A DNA stretch of 7,807 bases from assembly GCA_014859985.1 (NCBI GenBank), contig JACZKN010000488.1:1-7807 (forward strand), in the 5' to 3' direction. How positions within the stretch are numbered: position 1 is the first letter of the stretch; each line of letters begins with the position of its first letter. This document shows, piece after piece, positions 1-5,486 of this stretch. The notes under the pieces were generated by a model that made no database searches, was not told where the DNA came from, and was given only the letters and a program-made list of their open reading frames with translations. The translations under genes and the position numbers were made by a program. The stretch comes from Candidatus Krumholzibacteriia bacterium. GTDB lineage: Bacteria; Krumholzibacteriota; Krumholzibacteriia; LZORAL124-64-63.

Positions 1-206
1 GCCGCCGCCGCGCCCGTACGGCGGCCCCCGACGGCAGCGACCCCGCGATCCGCGCCCTGCGCGAACGCGTCGAACAGGTCTTCGGTTCGCCGACGGTCAT
101 CGACCGTGACGCGAAGACGGGCAAGGGCACCCTCAGCCTGCGCTTCTACGGCGACGACGACCTCGTGCGCCTGCTGAAGATGATGGGCGTGGACACGGAC
201 CTGTGA
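1..206 (+). CDS. parB: ParB chromosome-partitioning protein, C-terminal end (5' partial)
   Basis: The frame that ends at TGA 204-206 is open from the window start and gives 67 residues. After a short Arg/Ala/Asp-rich linker it reads ALRERVEQVFGSPTVIDRD, then a Lys/Gly turn, then GTLSLRFYGDDDLVRLLKMMG. This helix, two strands and a terminal Leu-rich helix match the ParB C-terminal dimerisation domain (typical pattern: helix, basic turn, I-x-I-x-Y/F-x-S/G-D-D-E-L-x-R-L-L). ParB binds parS sites near the origin, spreads as a CTP-dependent clamp, and works with the ParA ATPase in chromosome segregation. The CTPase and helix-turn-helix domains lie upstream of the window. The stop codon overlaps the GTG start of the histidine kinase, so the two are probably translated together. 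The family call rests only on this domain but is fairly specific. I saw no parS-like palindrome in the window. Confidence 0.85.
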   Translation, partial: RRRARTAAPDGSDPAIRALRERVEQVFGSPTVIDRDAKTGKGTLSLRFYGDDDLVRLLKMMGVDTDL

Positions 207-1600
207 AGCCCTCGCGCCGGTGGCTGCGGGCGGGTCGGGCGCAGAGGCTGCGCCTGTTCCGCTACGCGCTGATCGTCGCGTCGGTCGTCTTCGTCGTCGC
301 CACCGTCGCCGGCCTGGACGACCACTTCCGGCTGTCCGGCTCGTGGCGCCTGCTCTGGGAGCGCGAATGGAAGGCCGGCCATGTCCTGACCGACCTGCTC
401 GGCGACGGCCTCTTCCAGTTCTTCGTGCTGGTGCTGGGCTGGAGCGCGTACTACCGCCTGCGCATGAACGAGCTGGCGAACCTGCGCCTGCGCCGCAGCG
501 AGGCCAAGTACCGCAACATCATCAACCACGCCGGCGAGGCCATCTTCCTGCTGGACGAGGACGGCCGCGTGCAGGAGTGGAACAAGATGGCCGAGCAGCT
601 CTTCCACCTGCCGCGGCGCAACGCCCTGGGGCGCAGCCTCGAGCACCTGGACCTGGGCCTGCAGGGGAACCGCGACGTGAGGGTCGAGCAGATCTTCGGC
701 GACGTGCGCCGCACCGGCCGCAGCCTCACCTACGAGGTGCAGTCGGGGGTGCCGGGCGGCCCGCCGCGCACCGTCAACCTGACGGTGTCGACGATCCGGC
801 CGGACTCGGGCCCTGCCGCCGAGGACTCCGGCTCGTTCGTGGTGATCGCCCGCGACATCACCTCGGAGAAGCAGCTGGAGTCGCGCATGGGCGAGACGGA
901 GAAGCTGGCGGGCATCGGGCAGCTGGCCGCTGGCATCGCCCACCAGCTGAACACGCCGCTGGGTTCGATCCTCCTGTCGGCGCAGATGCTGGAGGACTCC
1001 ACCTGCGACGAGGATCAGGCCGACGACATCCGCCGCATCATCCGGCAGACCGAGCAGTGCCGCGGCATCATCAAGGGCCTGCTCAACTTCGCGCGTCCCA
1101 CGGGCAGCGAGCGCTCGCGCATGAACCTCGTGGAGTCCGTCGACGAGACGGTCTTCCTGATGGAGAAGAACCTCAAGATCGCCAACGTCGAGATCAGGGT
1201 GCAGGCGCTTACCGAGCCCTGGGTCTACGGCAACCGCAACGAGCTGTCCCAGGTGTTCTTCAACCTGATGGCCAATTCCGTCGACGCCATGCCGGCGGGC
1301 GGGTGCATCACCATCACCCTGGAGGACTGCGTGCCCGGGGAACTGCTGGTCACCTTCAGCGACTCCGGCGAGGGCATCCCGGCCTCCCACCACGACAACG
1401 TGTTCCTGCCGTTCTTCACCACCAAGGACTACGGCAAGGGCACGGGGCTCGGCCTGTCCATCGTGGCGCGGATCGTGCATGAGCACGGCGGTCGCATCGA
1501 ACTGGACAGCGGGCACGGCAAGGGCACGACCTTCCGTCTCTGGCTGCCGCGGGCCCGGGACGCCGGGGCCCGCACCGCCCTGCTGGACGACGGAGGATGA
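203..1600 (+). CDS. Membrane PAS-domain sensor histidine kinase (NtrB-like)
   Basis: This 465-residue protein has a basic N-terminus and two predicted membrane helices (about 21-38 and 66-84) flanking a short 27-residue loop. A PAS domain follows (about 98-217: KYRNIINHAGEAIFLLDEDG through FVVIARDITSEK), then a HisKA dimerisation domain with the phospho-acceptor His247 in GIAHQLNTPLG. The HATPase_c domain has the N box (NLMANSVDAM, 354-363), G1 (DSGEGIP, 387-393), F box (FLPFFTTK, 401-408) and G2 (GTGLGLS, 413-419). All catalytic motifs are present, so it should be an active autokinase. The loop between the membrane helices is too short for a large periplasmic sensor, so signal input is more likely through the PAS domain or the membrane. 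The GTG start at 203 overlaps the parB stop (GTGA) with no good ribosome binding site, so translation is probably coupled. No response regulator lies in the window, and its partner is unknown. Confidence 0.93.
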   Translation: MKPSRRWLRAGRAQRLRLFRYALIVASVVFVVATVAGLDDHFRLSGSWRLLWEREWKAGHVLTDLLGDGLFQFFVLVLGWSAYYRLRMNELANLRLRRSEAKYRNIINHAGEAIFLLDEDGRVQEWNKMAEQLFHLPRRNALGRSLEHLDLGLQGNRDVRVEQIFGDVRRTGRSLTYEVQSGVPGGPPRTVNLTVSTIRPDSGPAAEDSGSFVVIARDITSEKQLESRMGETEKLAGIGQLAAGIAHQLNTPLGSILLSAQMLEDSTCDEDQADDIRRIIRQTEQCRGIIKGLLNFARPTGSERSRMNLVESVDETVFLMEKNLKIANVEIRVQALTEPWVYGNRNELSQVFFNLMANSVDAMPAGGCITITLEDCVPGELLVTFSDSGEGIPASHHDNVFLPFFTTKDYGKGTGLGLSIVARIVHEHGGRIELDSGHGKGTTFRLWLPRARDAGARTALLDDGG

Positions 1601-1605
1601 CCGGG

Positions 1606-2421
1606 ATGGAGCGGGAAACCGTGGGCATTCCCAGGTATACGCGCATCCTGCTGATGCCCGACGGCGGGCGGACCCGCGAGTACGCCATCTCCCGGGGCAT
1701 GGTCGTCACCCTGCTGGTGCTGGGTGCGGTGTTCGCGGCCCTGCTGACGGCGCTGATGGTCGTCTTCGCCGGACAGGCGGGCGACCGGCAAAGGATCGGC
1801 CAGCTGGAACGGGATCTGGCCGCGGCCGAGGTGGGCACCGAAACGGCCCTGGTGCTGGCAACCGAACTGGAGGACCTGCGCCGCATGCAGGAACAGCTGC
1901 TGGTCATGCTGGGGGTCGAGGGCGTCGACGCGGCGGCAACCGACTCGCTGGCCGCCTGGATCGGGCGCGCACCGGGTTCCTCGGCCGAGGGCATGCGCCG
2001 GGCCGCCGCCATCGCGGTGACCCCGGCCCCTTCCCGCTGGCCGGCGGCGGGCCCGGTCACCCAGGAGTATGTTGCGGGAAACGTGGCCCGGGGCATCCAG
2101 CCCCACCTGGGCCTGGACATCGCCGGCAGCGAGACGACGCCCGTCCTGGCGGCCGGCGCCGGCACGGTCGCGCGCACGGGAACGGACGATTACCTGGGAA
2201 ACTTTGTTGAAATCCAGCACGGGTTGGGTTACCTAACTGTCTATGGCCACTGCAGCCGCCTCGCCGTGGGTCCAGGCGCCCGGGTCGAGGCCGGCCAGGT
2301 CATCGGCTACATGGGGCGTACGGGACGGGCGAGCGCCACGCATCTGCACTTCGAGGTCTGGCAGCAGGGCGAAGCCATCGATCCGCGCAGTGTGCTCCCC
2401 GGGGACCCGCCGGAGCGTTGA
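1606..2421 (+). CDS. Membrane-anchored M23 (LytM) zinc peptidoglycan endopeptidase
   Basis: This 271-residue protein has a short cytoplasmic N-terminus (RYTRILLMPDGGRTREY), one membrane helix (about 32-55), a periplasmic coiled coil (about 57-102, RIGQLERDL through LRRMQEQLL), a linker and a C-terminal M23 domain (about 150-262). The zinc and catalytic residues are all visible: His167 and Asp171 in HLGLD, His215 in YGHCS, and His246 and His248 in HLHFEV. It is therefore likely to cut peptide cross-links in peptidoglycan rather than being a degenerate EnvC-like activator. I chose ATG 1606 because GGAGG at 1592-1596 lies 9 bases upstream. ATG 1597 directly abuts GGAGG, which is too close to use it, although it overlaps the kinase stop as ATGA and remains possible (274 aa). 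Its neighbour downstream is a bactofilin, a known scaffold for enzymes of this type, so a role in cell shape or localised wall remodelling is likely. Confidence 0.92.
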   Translation: MERETVGIPRYTRILLMPDGGRTREYAISRGMVVTLLVLGAVFAALLTALMVVFAGQAGDRQRIGQLERDLAAAEVGTETALVLATELEDLRRMQEQLLVMLGVEGVDAAATDSLAAWIGRAPGSSAEGMRRAAAIAVTPAPSRWPAAGPVTQEYVAGNVARGIQPHLGLDIAGSETTPVLAAGAGTVARTGTDDYLGNFVEIQHGLGYLTVYGHCSRLAVGPGARVEAGQVIGYMGRTGRASATHLHFEVWQQGEAIDPRSVLPGDPPER

Positions 2422-2546
2422 GCCCGACGGGTCCGCGCCCAGCCGGCGCGGCCCCGCCGATCAGGAGATCTCGGAGCCGTGAGGGCCGGCCGCCCCCACG
2501 AAAGGAACGGACACCGGGCAGGCCGCCCGGCCCAAGGAGGAAGACA

Positions 2547-2966
2547 ATGTTCGGTAAAGAACCTGAGAACCAGGCCGTGGCTGCGGGCCAGACCTCGATC
2601 ATCGCCCAGGGCTGCAAGTTCGAGGGCAAGGTCGAAGTGCGGGGCACCCTGCGCATCGAAGGCGAATTCAAGGGCGACATCGGCACGCCCGAGAGCCTCG
2701 TCATCGGCAAGACCGGGGTGGTGCGGGCGACCGTCGCCGTGAAGAACGCCATCATCGGCGGGCAGCTCTTCGGCAACATCACCGCCGAGAACAAGATCGA
2801 ACTGCAGAGCGGCTCCCACGTCGAGGGCGACATCAAGACCAAGCGCCTGGTCATCGACGAGGGCGTGTTCTTCGAGGGCAACTGCTCCATGGGCGCCGAC
2901 AAGCGCCCCAACGTGCCGGCCCACGAGTCCCCGGCCAAGCCGGCGCTGGCGCCCCAGGGCAAGTAG
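2547..2966 (+). CDS. Bactofilin (polymer-forming cytoskeletal protein)
   Basis: This protein has 139 residues, normal for the family. The core (about 15-115) is a right-handed beta-helix built of short repeats with regularly spaced hydrophobics and glycines: IIAQGCKFEGKVEVRGTLRI, EGEFKGDIGTPESLVIGKTG, then VRATVAVKNAIIGGQLFGNI, and later VEGDIKTKRLVIDEGVFFEG. A short polar N-terminal tail and a Pro/Lys-rich C-terminal tail flank the core, as in known bactofilins, which polymerise without nucleotide. ATG 2547 is chosen because AAGGAGG at 2534-2540 sits 6 bases upstream. An in-frame extension back to TTG 2418 would only add 43 Pro/Arg-rich residues. The 125 bases between the M23 gene and this start hold no gene. 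Bactofilins recruit M23 peptidases in curved and stalked bacteria and act with ParABS in Myxococcus. Both partner types are encoded just upstream here, so a combined cell-pole or shape role is a reasonable inference. Confidence 0.95.
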   Translation: MFGKEPENQAVAAGQTSIIAQGCKFEGKVEVRGTLRIEGEFKGDIGTPESLVIGKTGVVRATVAVKNAIIGGQLFGNITAENKIELQSGSHVEGDIKTKRLVIDEGVFFEGNCSMGADKRPNVPAHESPAKPALAPQGK

Positions 2967-2990
2967 CCCCGACCGCGCCGCCGCGACCAC

Positions 2991-3026
2991 GGAGCCGCCG
3001 ACCCCGACCGCGGGGCCGGCGGCTCC
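2991..3026 (+). terminator. Strong GC hairpin after the bactofilin gene
   Basis: GGAGCCGCCG (2991-3000) pairs perfectly with CGGCGGCTCC (3017-3026). After one A/C mismatch the stem continues with CCCC (3002-3005) against GGGG (3012-3015), leaving a 6-base loop. It starts 24 bases after the bactofilin stop. There is no run of T after it, so it is not a textbook intrinsic terminator. It may still stop transcription or protect the 3' end of the parB-bactofilin message. Confidence 0.6.
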
Positions 3027-3068
3027 GCGCGTTCCGGACCTCCGGGAGCGGCCGGCCCGCCGCGACGC

Positions 3069-3085
3069 TATCGTGTTCGACGATA
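3069..3085 (+). repeat. Short inverted repeat just upstream of the SagB-like gene
   Basis: TATCGT (3069-3074) and ACGATA (3080-3085) form a perfect 6-bp inverted repeat around GTTCG. It lies 5 bases before the ribosome binding site AAAGGA (3091-3096) of the gene at 3102, in the least GC-rich part of the 135-base gap. It could be an operator or an RNA hairpin that affects translation start. No clear promoter hexamers were found with it. Confidence 0.3.
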
Positions 3086-3101
3086 AGCGGAAAGGACGGC
3101 C

Positions 3102-4745
3102 ATGGCCCAGCGCGACGACGGCTTGAATACGGTATACAGATACCACGAGAGCACCAAGCACCACCCGACCCGCTACGCCCGGTCCCTGGGCTACCTCGAT
3201 TGGGCAACCCAGCCGGAGCCGTTCCTGCAGTTCACCGGCGCCCCCCTGACCCGGCTGCCGGCGCCCTCCGCGGGGCCCGATCCGGCCTGGGACCAGGTGC
3301 CCGCCGGCGGTCTGCTTCCGGCCCCCCTGGACAGCGGCTCCCTCAGCCGCCTGCTGTGGACCAGCCTCGCCCTGTCGGCGTGGAAGCAGGTGGACGGGCC
3401 GGACGGCCGGGTCCTGTCCCGCTGGGCGCTGCGGGTCAACCCCTCCAGCGGCAATCTGCACCCGACCGAAGGCTGGCTCGCCTGCGGGGCGGTGCCCGGA
3501 CTGCCCGGCGGACCTGCCCTGCACCACTACCGGCCCGACCTCCACGGCCTCGAACGCTGCGCCGATCTGGATCCGGAGGCCTGGCCCTCGGCCCTCGGCC
3601 CCGGCCGGTTCCTGGTGGGGCTCAGTTCGGTGATCTGGCGCGAGGCCTGGAAGTACGGCGAACGCTCGTTCCGGTACTGCTGCCACGACACGGGCCACGC
3701 CCTGGCGGCCGTGGACCTGGCCGCCGCCGCCCTGGGCTGGCGCACCCGGCTGTTGGACGGGACGGGCGACCACCACCTCGGCCATTTCCTGGGTTGCCAA
3801 CGGCGGCCGGGACCGGAGCAGGACCATCCCGACGCGCTCGTTCTCGTGGATACCACCGGATCGCCTGATGATGTGATCATTCCATTGCTTGATCGGCTGC
3901 CCGTCCCGTCGGCATGGCACGGCGATCCCGAACCCCTCAGCCCGTCCCACCAGGCCTGGCCGTTGTTGGACGAGGTGCGGGCCGCCGTCCTATGGCCAGG
4001 CCGCGCTTGGGTGGAGCGCCCGGCGGCCCCCCCCGCGCCGGCCGCCGCCAGGACCGACCTTCGCCCGGCCGGCTTCACGGACCTGGTTCGCCGCCGCCGC
4101 AGCGCCGTGGCCATGGACGGGCGCACGTTCCTGCCCAAGTCGTTCTTCTTCGGTCTGTTGGAACGGTTGCTGCCGGCACGGTCGCCGCGGCCGTTCGCCC
4201 TGCTGCCCTGGCAGCCGGCGGTGTCCCTCGTCCTGTTCGTGCACCGGGTCGAGGGCCTAGCGCCCGGCCTCTACATCCTGGTGCGCGACCCTGCCCACGA
4301 ACCGGAGCTCCGCGCCGCCCTGCTCCCCGAATTCGCCTGGGAACCGGTGGCCGACGGCCCCGGCGGTCTGCCCCTGTTCCGCCTGGGCGGCGGCGACCTG
4401 CGGGCGGCGGCCCGGGATCTTTGCTGCCACCAGGAGATCGCCGCCGACGGAGCCTTCGCCGTGGCCATGCTGGCCCGTTTCGACGCCCCGCTGGCCGACG
4501 CCGGCCCCGGCATGTACCCGCGGCTGTTCTGGGAAACGGGCGCCGTGGGCCAGATCCTCTACCTGGAGGCCGAAGCCGCGGGGGCGCAGGGCACCGGCAT
4601 CGGCTGCTACTTCGACGACGAGGTGCACCGCCTGCTGGGCCTGACCGGCACCAATTGGCAGAGCCTGTACCATTTCACCATCGGTGGCGCCGTGCACGAC
4701 CGACGGATCCGCTCGGCGCCGGCGTATGCGCATTTGCCAGGCTAG
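3102..4745 (+). CDS. Tandem nitroreductase-fold protein, SagB/ThcOx dehydrogenase family
   Basis: This 547-residue protein opens with YRYHESTKHHPTRYARSLGY, a start characteristic of the stand-alone SagB/ThcOx-type dehydrogenases. It appears to contain two copies of the FMN-binding nitroreductase fold. Domain 1 (about 75-260) carries NPSSGNLHPTEGW (113-125) and WKYGERSFRYC (183-193), the usual SagB-type signatures. Domain 2 (about 325-535) starts with DLVRRRRSAVAMDG and carries GAVGQ (480-484) and GTGIGCYFDD (497-506), typical of the C-terminal flavin-site region. Family members with a YcaO cyclodehydratase oxidise azolines to azoles in peptide natural products. No YcaO, leader peptide or transporter gene is visible here, so the substrate is unknown and a general flavin oxidoreductase role is equally possible. 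The start at ATG 3102 has AAAGGA 5 bases upstream. The gene looks like a single-gene unit bounded by hairpins on both sides. Confidence 0.87.
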   Translation: MAQRDDGLNTVYRYHESTKHHPTRYARSLGYLDWATQPEPFLQFTGAPLTRLPAPSAGPDPAWDQVPAGGLLPAPLDSGSLSRLLWTSLALSAWKQVDGPDGRVLSRWALRVNPSSGNLHPTEGWLACGAVPGLPGGPALHHYRPDLHGLERCADLDPEAWPSALGPGRFLVGLSSVIWREAWKYGERSFRYCCHDTGHALAAVDLAAAALGWRTRLLDGTGDHHLGHFLGCQRRPGPEQDHPDALVLVDTTGSPDDVIIPLLDRLPVPSAWHGDPEPLSPSHQAWPLLDEVRAAVLWPGRAWVERPAAPPAPAAARTDLRPAGFTDLVRRRRSAVAMDGRTFLPKSFFFGLLERLLPARSPRPFALLPWQPAVSLVLFVHRVEGLAPGLYILVRDPAHEPELRAALLPEFAWEPVADGPGGLPLFRLGGGDLRAAARDLCCHQEIAADGAFAVAMLARFDAPLADAGPGMYPRLFWETGAVGQILYLEAEAAGAQGTGIGCYFDDEVHRLLGLTGTNWQSLYHFTIGGAVHDRRIRSAPAYAHLPG

Positions 4746-4851
4746 GTTGCGATCCGCAGGCTGCGGCAGGGCGGCGTGCAAGCAGCCCAAGGGAAGCCGC
4801 CTGGGCCCAAGGCGCCCCCGACCACCCCGGTACCACCGTATGCAGGGAGAG

Positions 4852-4882
4852 GGCCCCCCGGGGGGCCTTCCCCCGGGGGAAG
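4852..4882. terminator. Adjacent all-GC palindromes forming a 10-bp stem-loop
   Basis: Two perfect 16-base palindromes touch each other. One runs 4852-4867 (six C then six G, flanked by GG and CC). The other runs 4867-4882 (five C then five G, flanked by CTT and AAG). Each half can also pair with the other: 4855-4864 and 4870-4879 form a perfect 10-bp stem of only G-C pairs with a 5-base loop. It starts about 107 bases after the SagB-like stop codon. No T run follows, so terminator function is plausible but not shown by the sequence. The symmetry would work on either strand. Confidence 0.45.
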
Positions 4883-4901
4883 TGTCCCGCCCGTGTCCCG
4901 C
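4882..4901. repeat. Direct repeat GTGTCCCGC spaced 11 bp
   Basis: GTGTCCCGC occurs at 4882-4890 and again at 4893-4901, an 11-bp period or about one helical turn. The copies lie about 75-90 bp upstream of the -35 box at 4974, a distance used by some activators. This could be a tandem protein-binding site. It could also be chance in GC-rich DNA, since only two copies are present. Confidence 0.3.
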
Positions 4902-4905
4902 ACGC

Positions 4906-4925
4906 AAACAGTTATTAGTAAACAG
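4906..4925. repeat. Direct repeat AAACAG spaced 14 bp
   Basis: AAACAG occurs at 4906-4911 and 4920-4925, followed by TTA and CTTA respectively. The bases between the copies (TTATTAGT) are AT-rich against a GC-rich background. The repeat ends about 48 bp upstream of the -35 box. It may be a regulator site or simply an AT-rich upstream element of the promoter. Confidence 0.22.
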
Positions 4926-4931
4926 CTTAGA

Positions 4932-4947
4932 CGATCCTTGAGGGTCG
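4932..4947. promoter_or_regulatory. Small inverted repeat upstream of the promoter
   Basis: CGATCC (4932-4937) and GGGTCG (4942-4947) form a 6-bp stem, with one G-T pair as RNA, around TTGA. Its right edge is 26 bases before the -35 box. The position fits an operator, but no regulator can be named for it. Confidence 0.22.
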
Positions 4948-4973
4948 CACCCCCACAGGGCATATTAACGGAA

Positions 4974-5003
4974 TTGACAGATCCTGCCGAAATGATCTAG
5001 AAT
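4974..5003 (+). promoter_or_regulatory. Sigma70-type promoter for the exported-protein/regulator operon
   Basis: TTGACA (4974-4979) is a perfect -35 box. TAGAAT (4998-5003) differs from the -10 consensus TATAAT at one position, and the spacer is 18 bases. The sequence upstream is AT-rich for this genome (ATATTAACGGAA). The expected transcription start is near 5010, leaving a leader of about 120 bases before the ATG at 5130. This is the best promoter in the window. The operon therefore appears to be transcribed by the housekeeping sigma factor even though its second gene is a sigma54 activator. Confidence 0.72.
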
Positions 5004-5066
5004 CCAAGGTATAGGAATTCCCGAAGCCCGAATGTTGCACCAGTGGATCGTGATCCCATGGCTTCA

Positions 5067-5120
5067 CCGCCGCTCCTTGCTCGACCCCGGGCGGCGGAAC
5101 AAGGCCTCGCCACAAGGAGC
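5067..5120 (+). promoter_or_regulatory. 5' leader with two exclusive hairpins, one hiding the ribosome binding site
   Basis: GCTCCTTG (5072-5079) is perfectly complementary over 8 bases to CAAGGAGC (5113-5120), which contains the AAGGAG ribosome binding site of the gene at 5130. A competing stem pairs CCGCCGCTC (5067-5075) with GGGCGGCGG (5089-5097), 9 bp including one G-T pair. The two stems share bases 5072-5075 and cannot form together. The first would sequester the ribosome binding site and the second would free it. This is the arrangement of translational attenuators and riboswitch expression platforms. No known ligand-binding class is recognised, and GC-rich DNA makes chance pairing common. 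Confidence 0.35.
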
Positions 5121-5129
5121 ACGAAGACC

Positions 5130-5486
5130 ATGAACGCTCTCCGACCGTTCGCACGGCCCGTCGTGCTGCTTTGGCTGGGCGCGTTCGCGCTGTTCATGGC
5201 CGCGCCGATGGATGCGTTTGCGAAGCGGGAAATGACGATTGGGAATGGGAGTCTTGAGGGGGACCCAGGCGATTCAATGGACGCGATTGGCGGTGGCGGA
5301 GGAACGGTAGGAGGCGCAGATACTATCAATGGCGCGATCGTTTTAGACGCACCCCACATCGCGAACTACGCCAAGCCACCAATAGGCTTATTGATGCCCG
5401 TTTTCATTGGAAACGGTATCGTAGTGTTGCCCTTCTATTTCATTTTCAAAGGATCACCTGAGGATTGTGGTGGAGGCAGACGATGA
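5130..5486 (+). CDS. Small exported Gly/Asp-rich protein of unknown function
   Basis: This 118-residue protein has no family I can name. Residues 1-31 form a clear signal peptide: basic Arg5 and Arg9, hydrophobic core VVLLWLGAFALFMA, and a signal-peptidase I site after AFA (29-31). The mature part opens KREMTIGNGSLEGDPGDSMD, followed by a glycine run (54-58). A 22-residue hydrophobic segment (85-106, containing PVFIGNGIVVLPFYFIF) could span the membrane. It ends in a short tail, KGSPEDCGGGRR, with basic residues that would favour a cytoplasmic end. It could be secreted or be a membrane protein with an outside N-terminus. ATG 5130 is supported by the signal peptide and by AAGGAG at 5114-5119; upstream in-frame GTG 5043 and ATG 5058 lack a binding site. 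The stop overlaps the next ATG (ATGA), and the terminal glycine codons supply the GGAGG (5472-5476) for that gene. G+C drops after the signal peptide. Confidence 0.75.
   Translation: MNALRPFARPVVLLWLGAFALFMAAPMDAFAKREMTIGNGSLEGDPGDSMDAIGGGGGTVGGADTINGAIVLDAPHIANYAKPPIGLLMPVFIGNGIVVLPFYFIFKGSPEDCGGGRR

Larger units (their letters stand above)
4746..5129. other. 384-base intergenic region rich in structured elements
   Basis: No convincing gene lies here. From left to right it holds about 100 bases without a recognised element, adjacent GC palindromes (4852-4882), an 11-bp-spaced direct repeat (4882-4901), a second direct repeat (4906-4925), a small inverted repeat (4932-4947), a sigma70-type promoter (4974-5003) and a structured leader (about 5010-5129). 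It separates the SagB-like gene from the exported-protein/regulator pair. G+C drops clearly from about 4900 to 5030, as expected of a promoter region in a GC-rich genome. Confidence 0.8.

Noticed and set aside
2403..2434. Inverted repeat GGACCCG / CGGGTCC across the stop of the M23 gene.
   Set aside because: Seven bases separated by 18, no T run, and part of one arm is coding. This is expected by chance at this G+C.
2418..2546. N-terminal extension of the bactofilin from TTG 2418.
   Set aside because: The added residues are Pro/Arg/Gly-rich with no bactofilin similarity, and a strong ribosome binding site sits 6 bases before ATG 2547.
5024..5039. Sigma54-like promoter AAGCCCG-N4-TTGCA between the sigma70 promoter and the small gene.
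   Set aside because: The spacing and TTGCA fit, but the nearly invariant GG of the -24 element reads AG and only four of seven bases match. It is too weak to annotate.
3102..5486. A RiPP (azole peptide) cluster made of the SagB-like enzyme and the Gly-rich small protein.
   Set aside because: The small protein has a Sec signal peptide, only one Cys in its mature part, and its own promoter and partner gene. No YcaO, protease or exporter gene is present, and hairpins and a promoter separate the two units.
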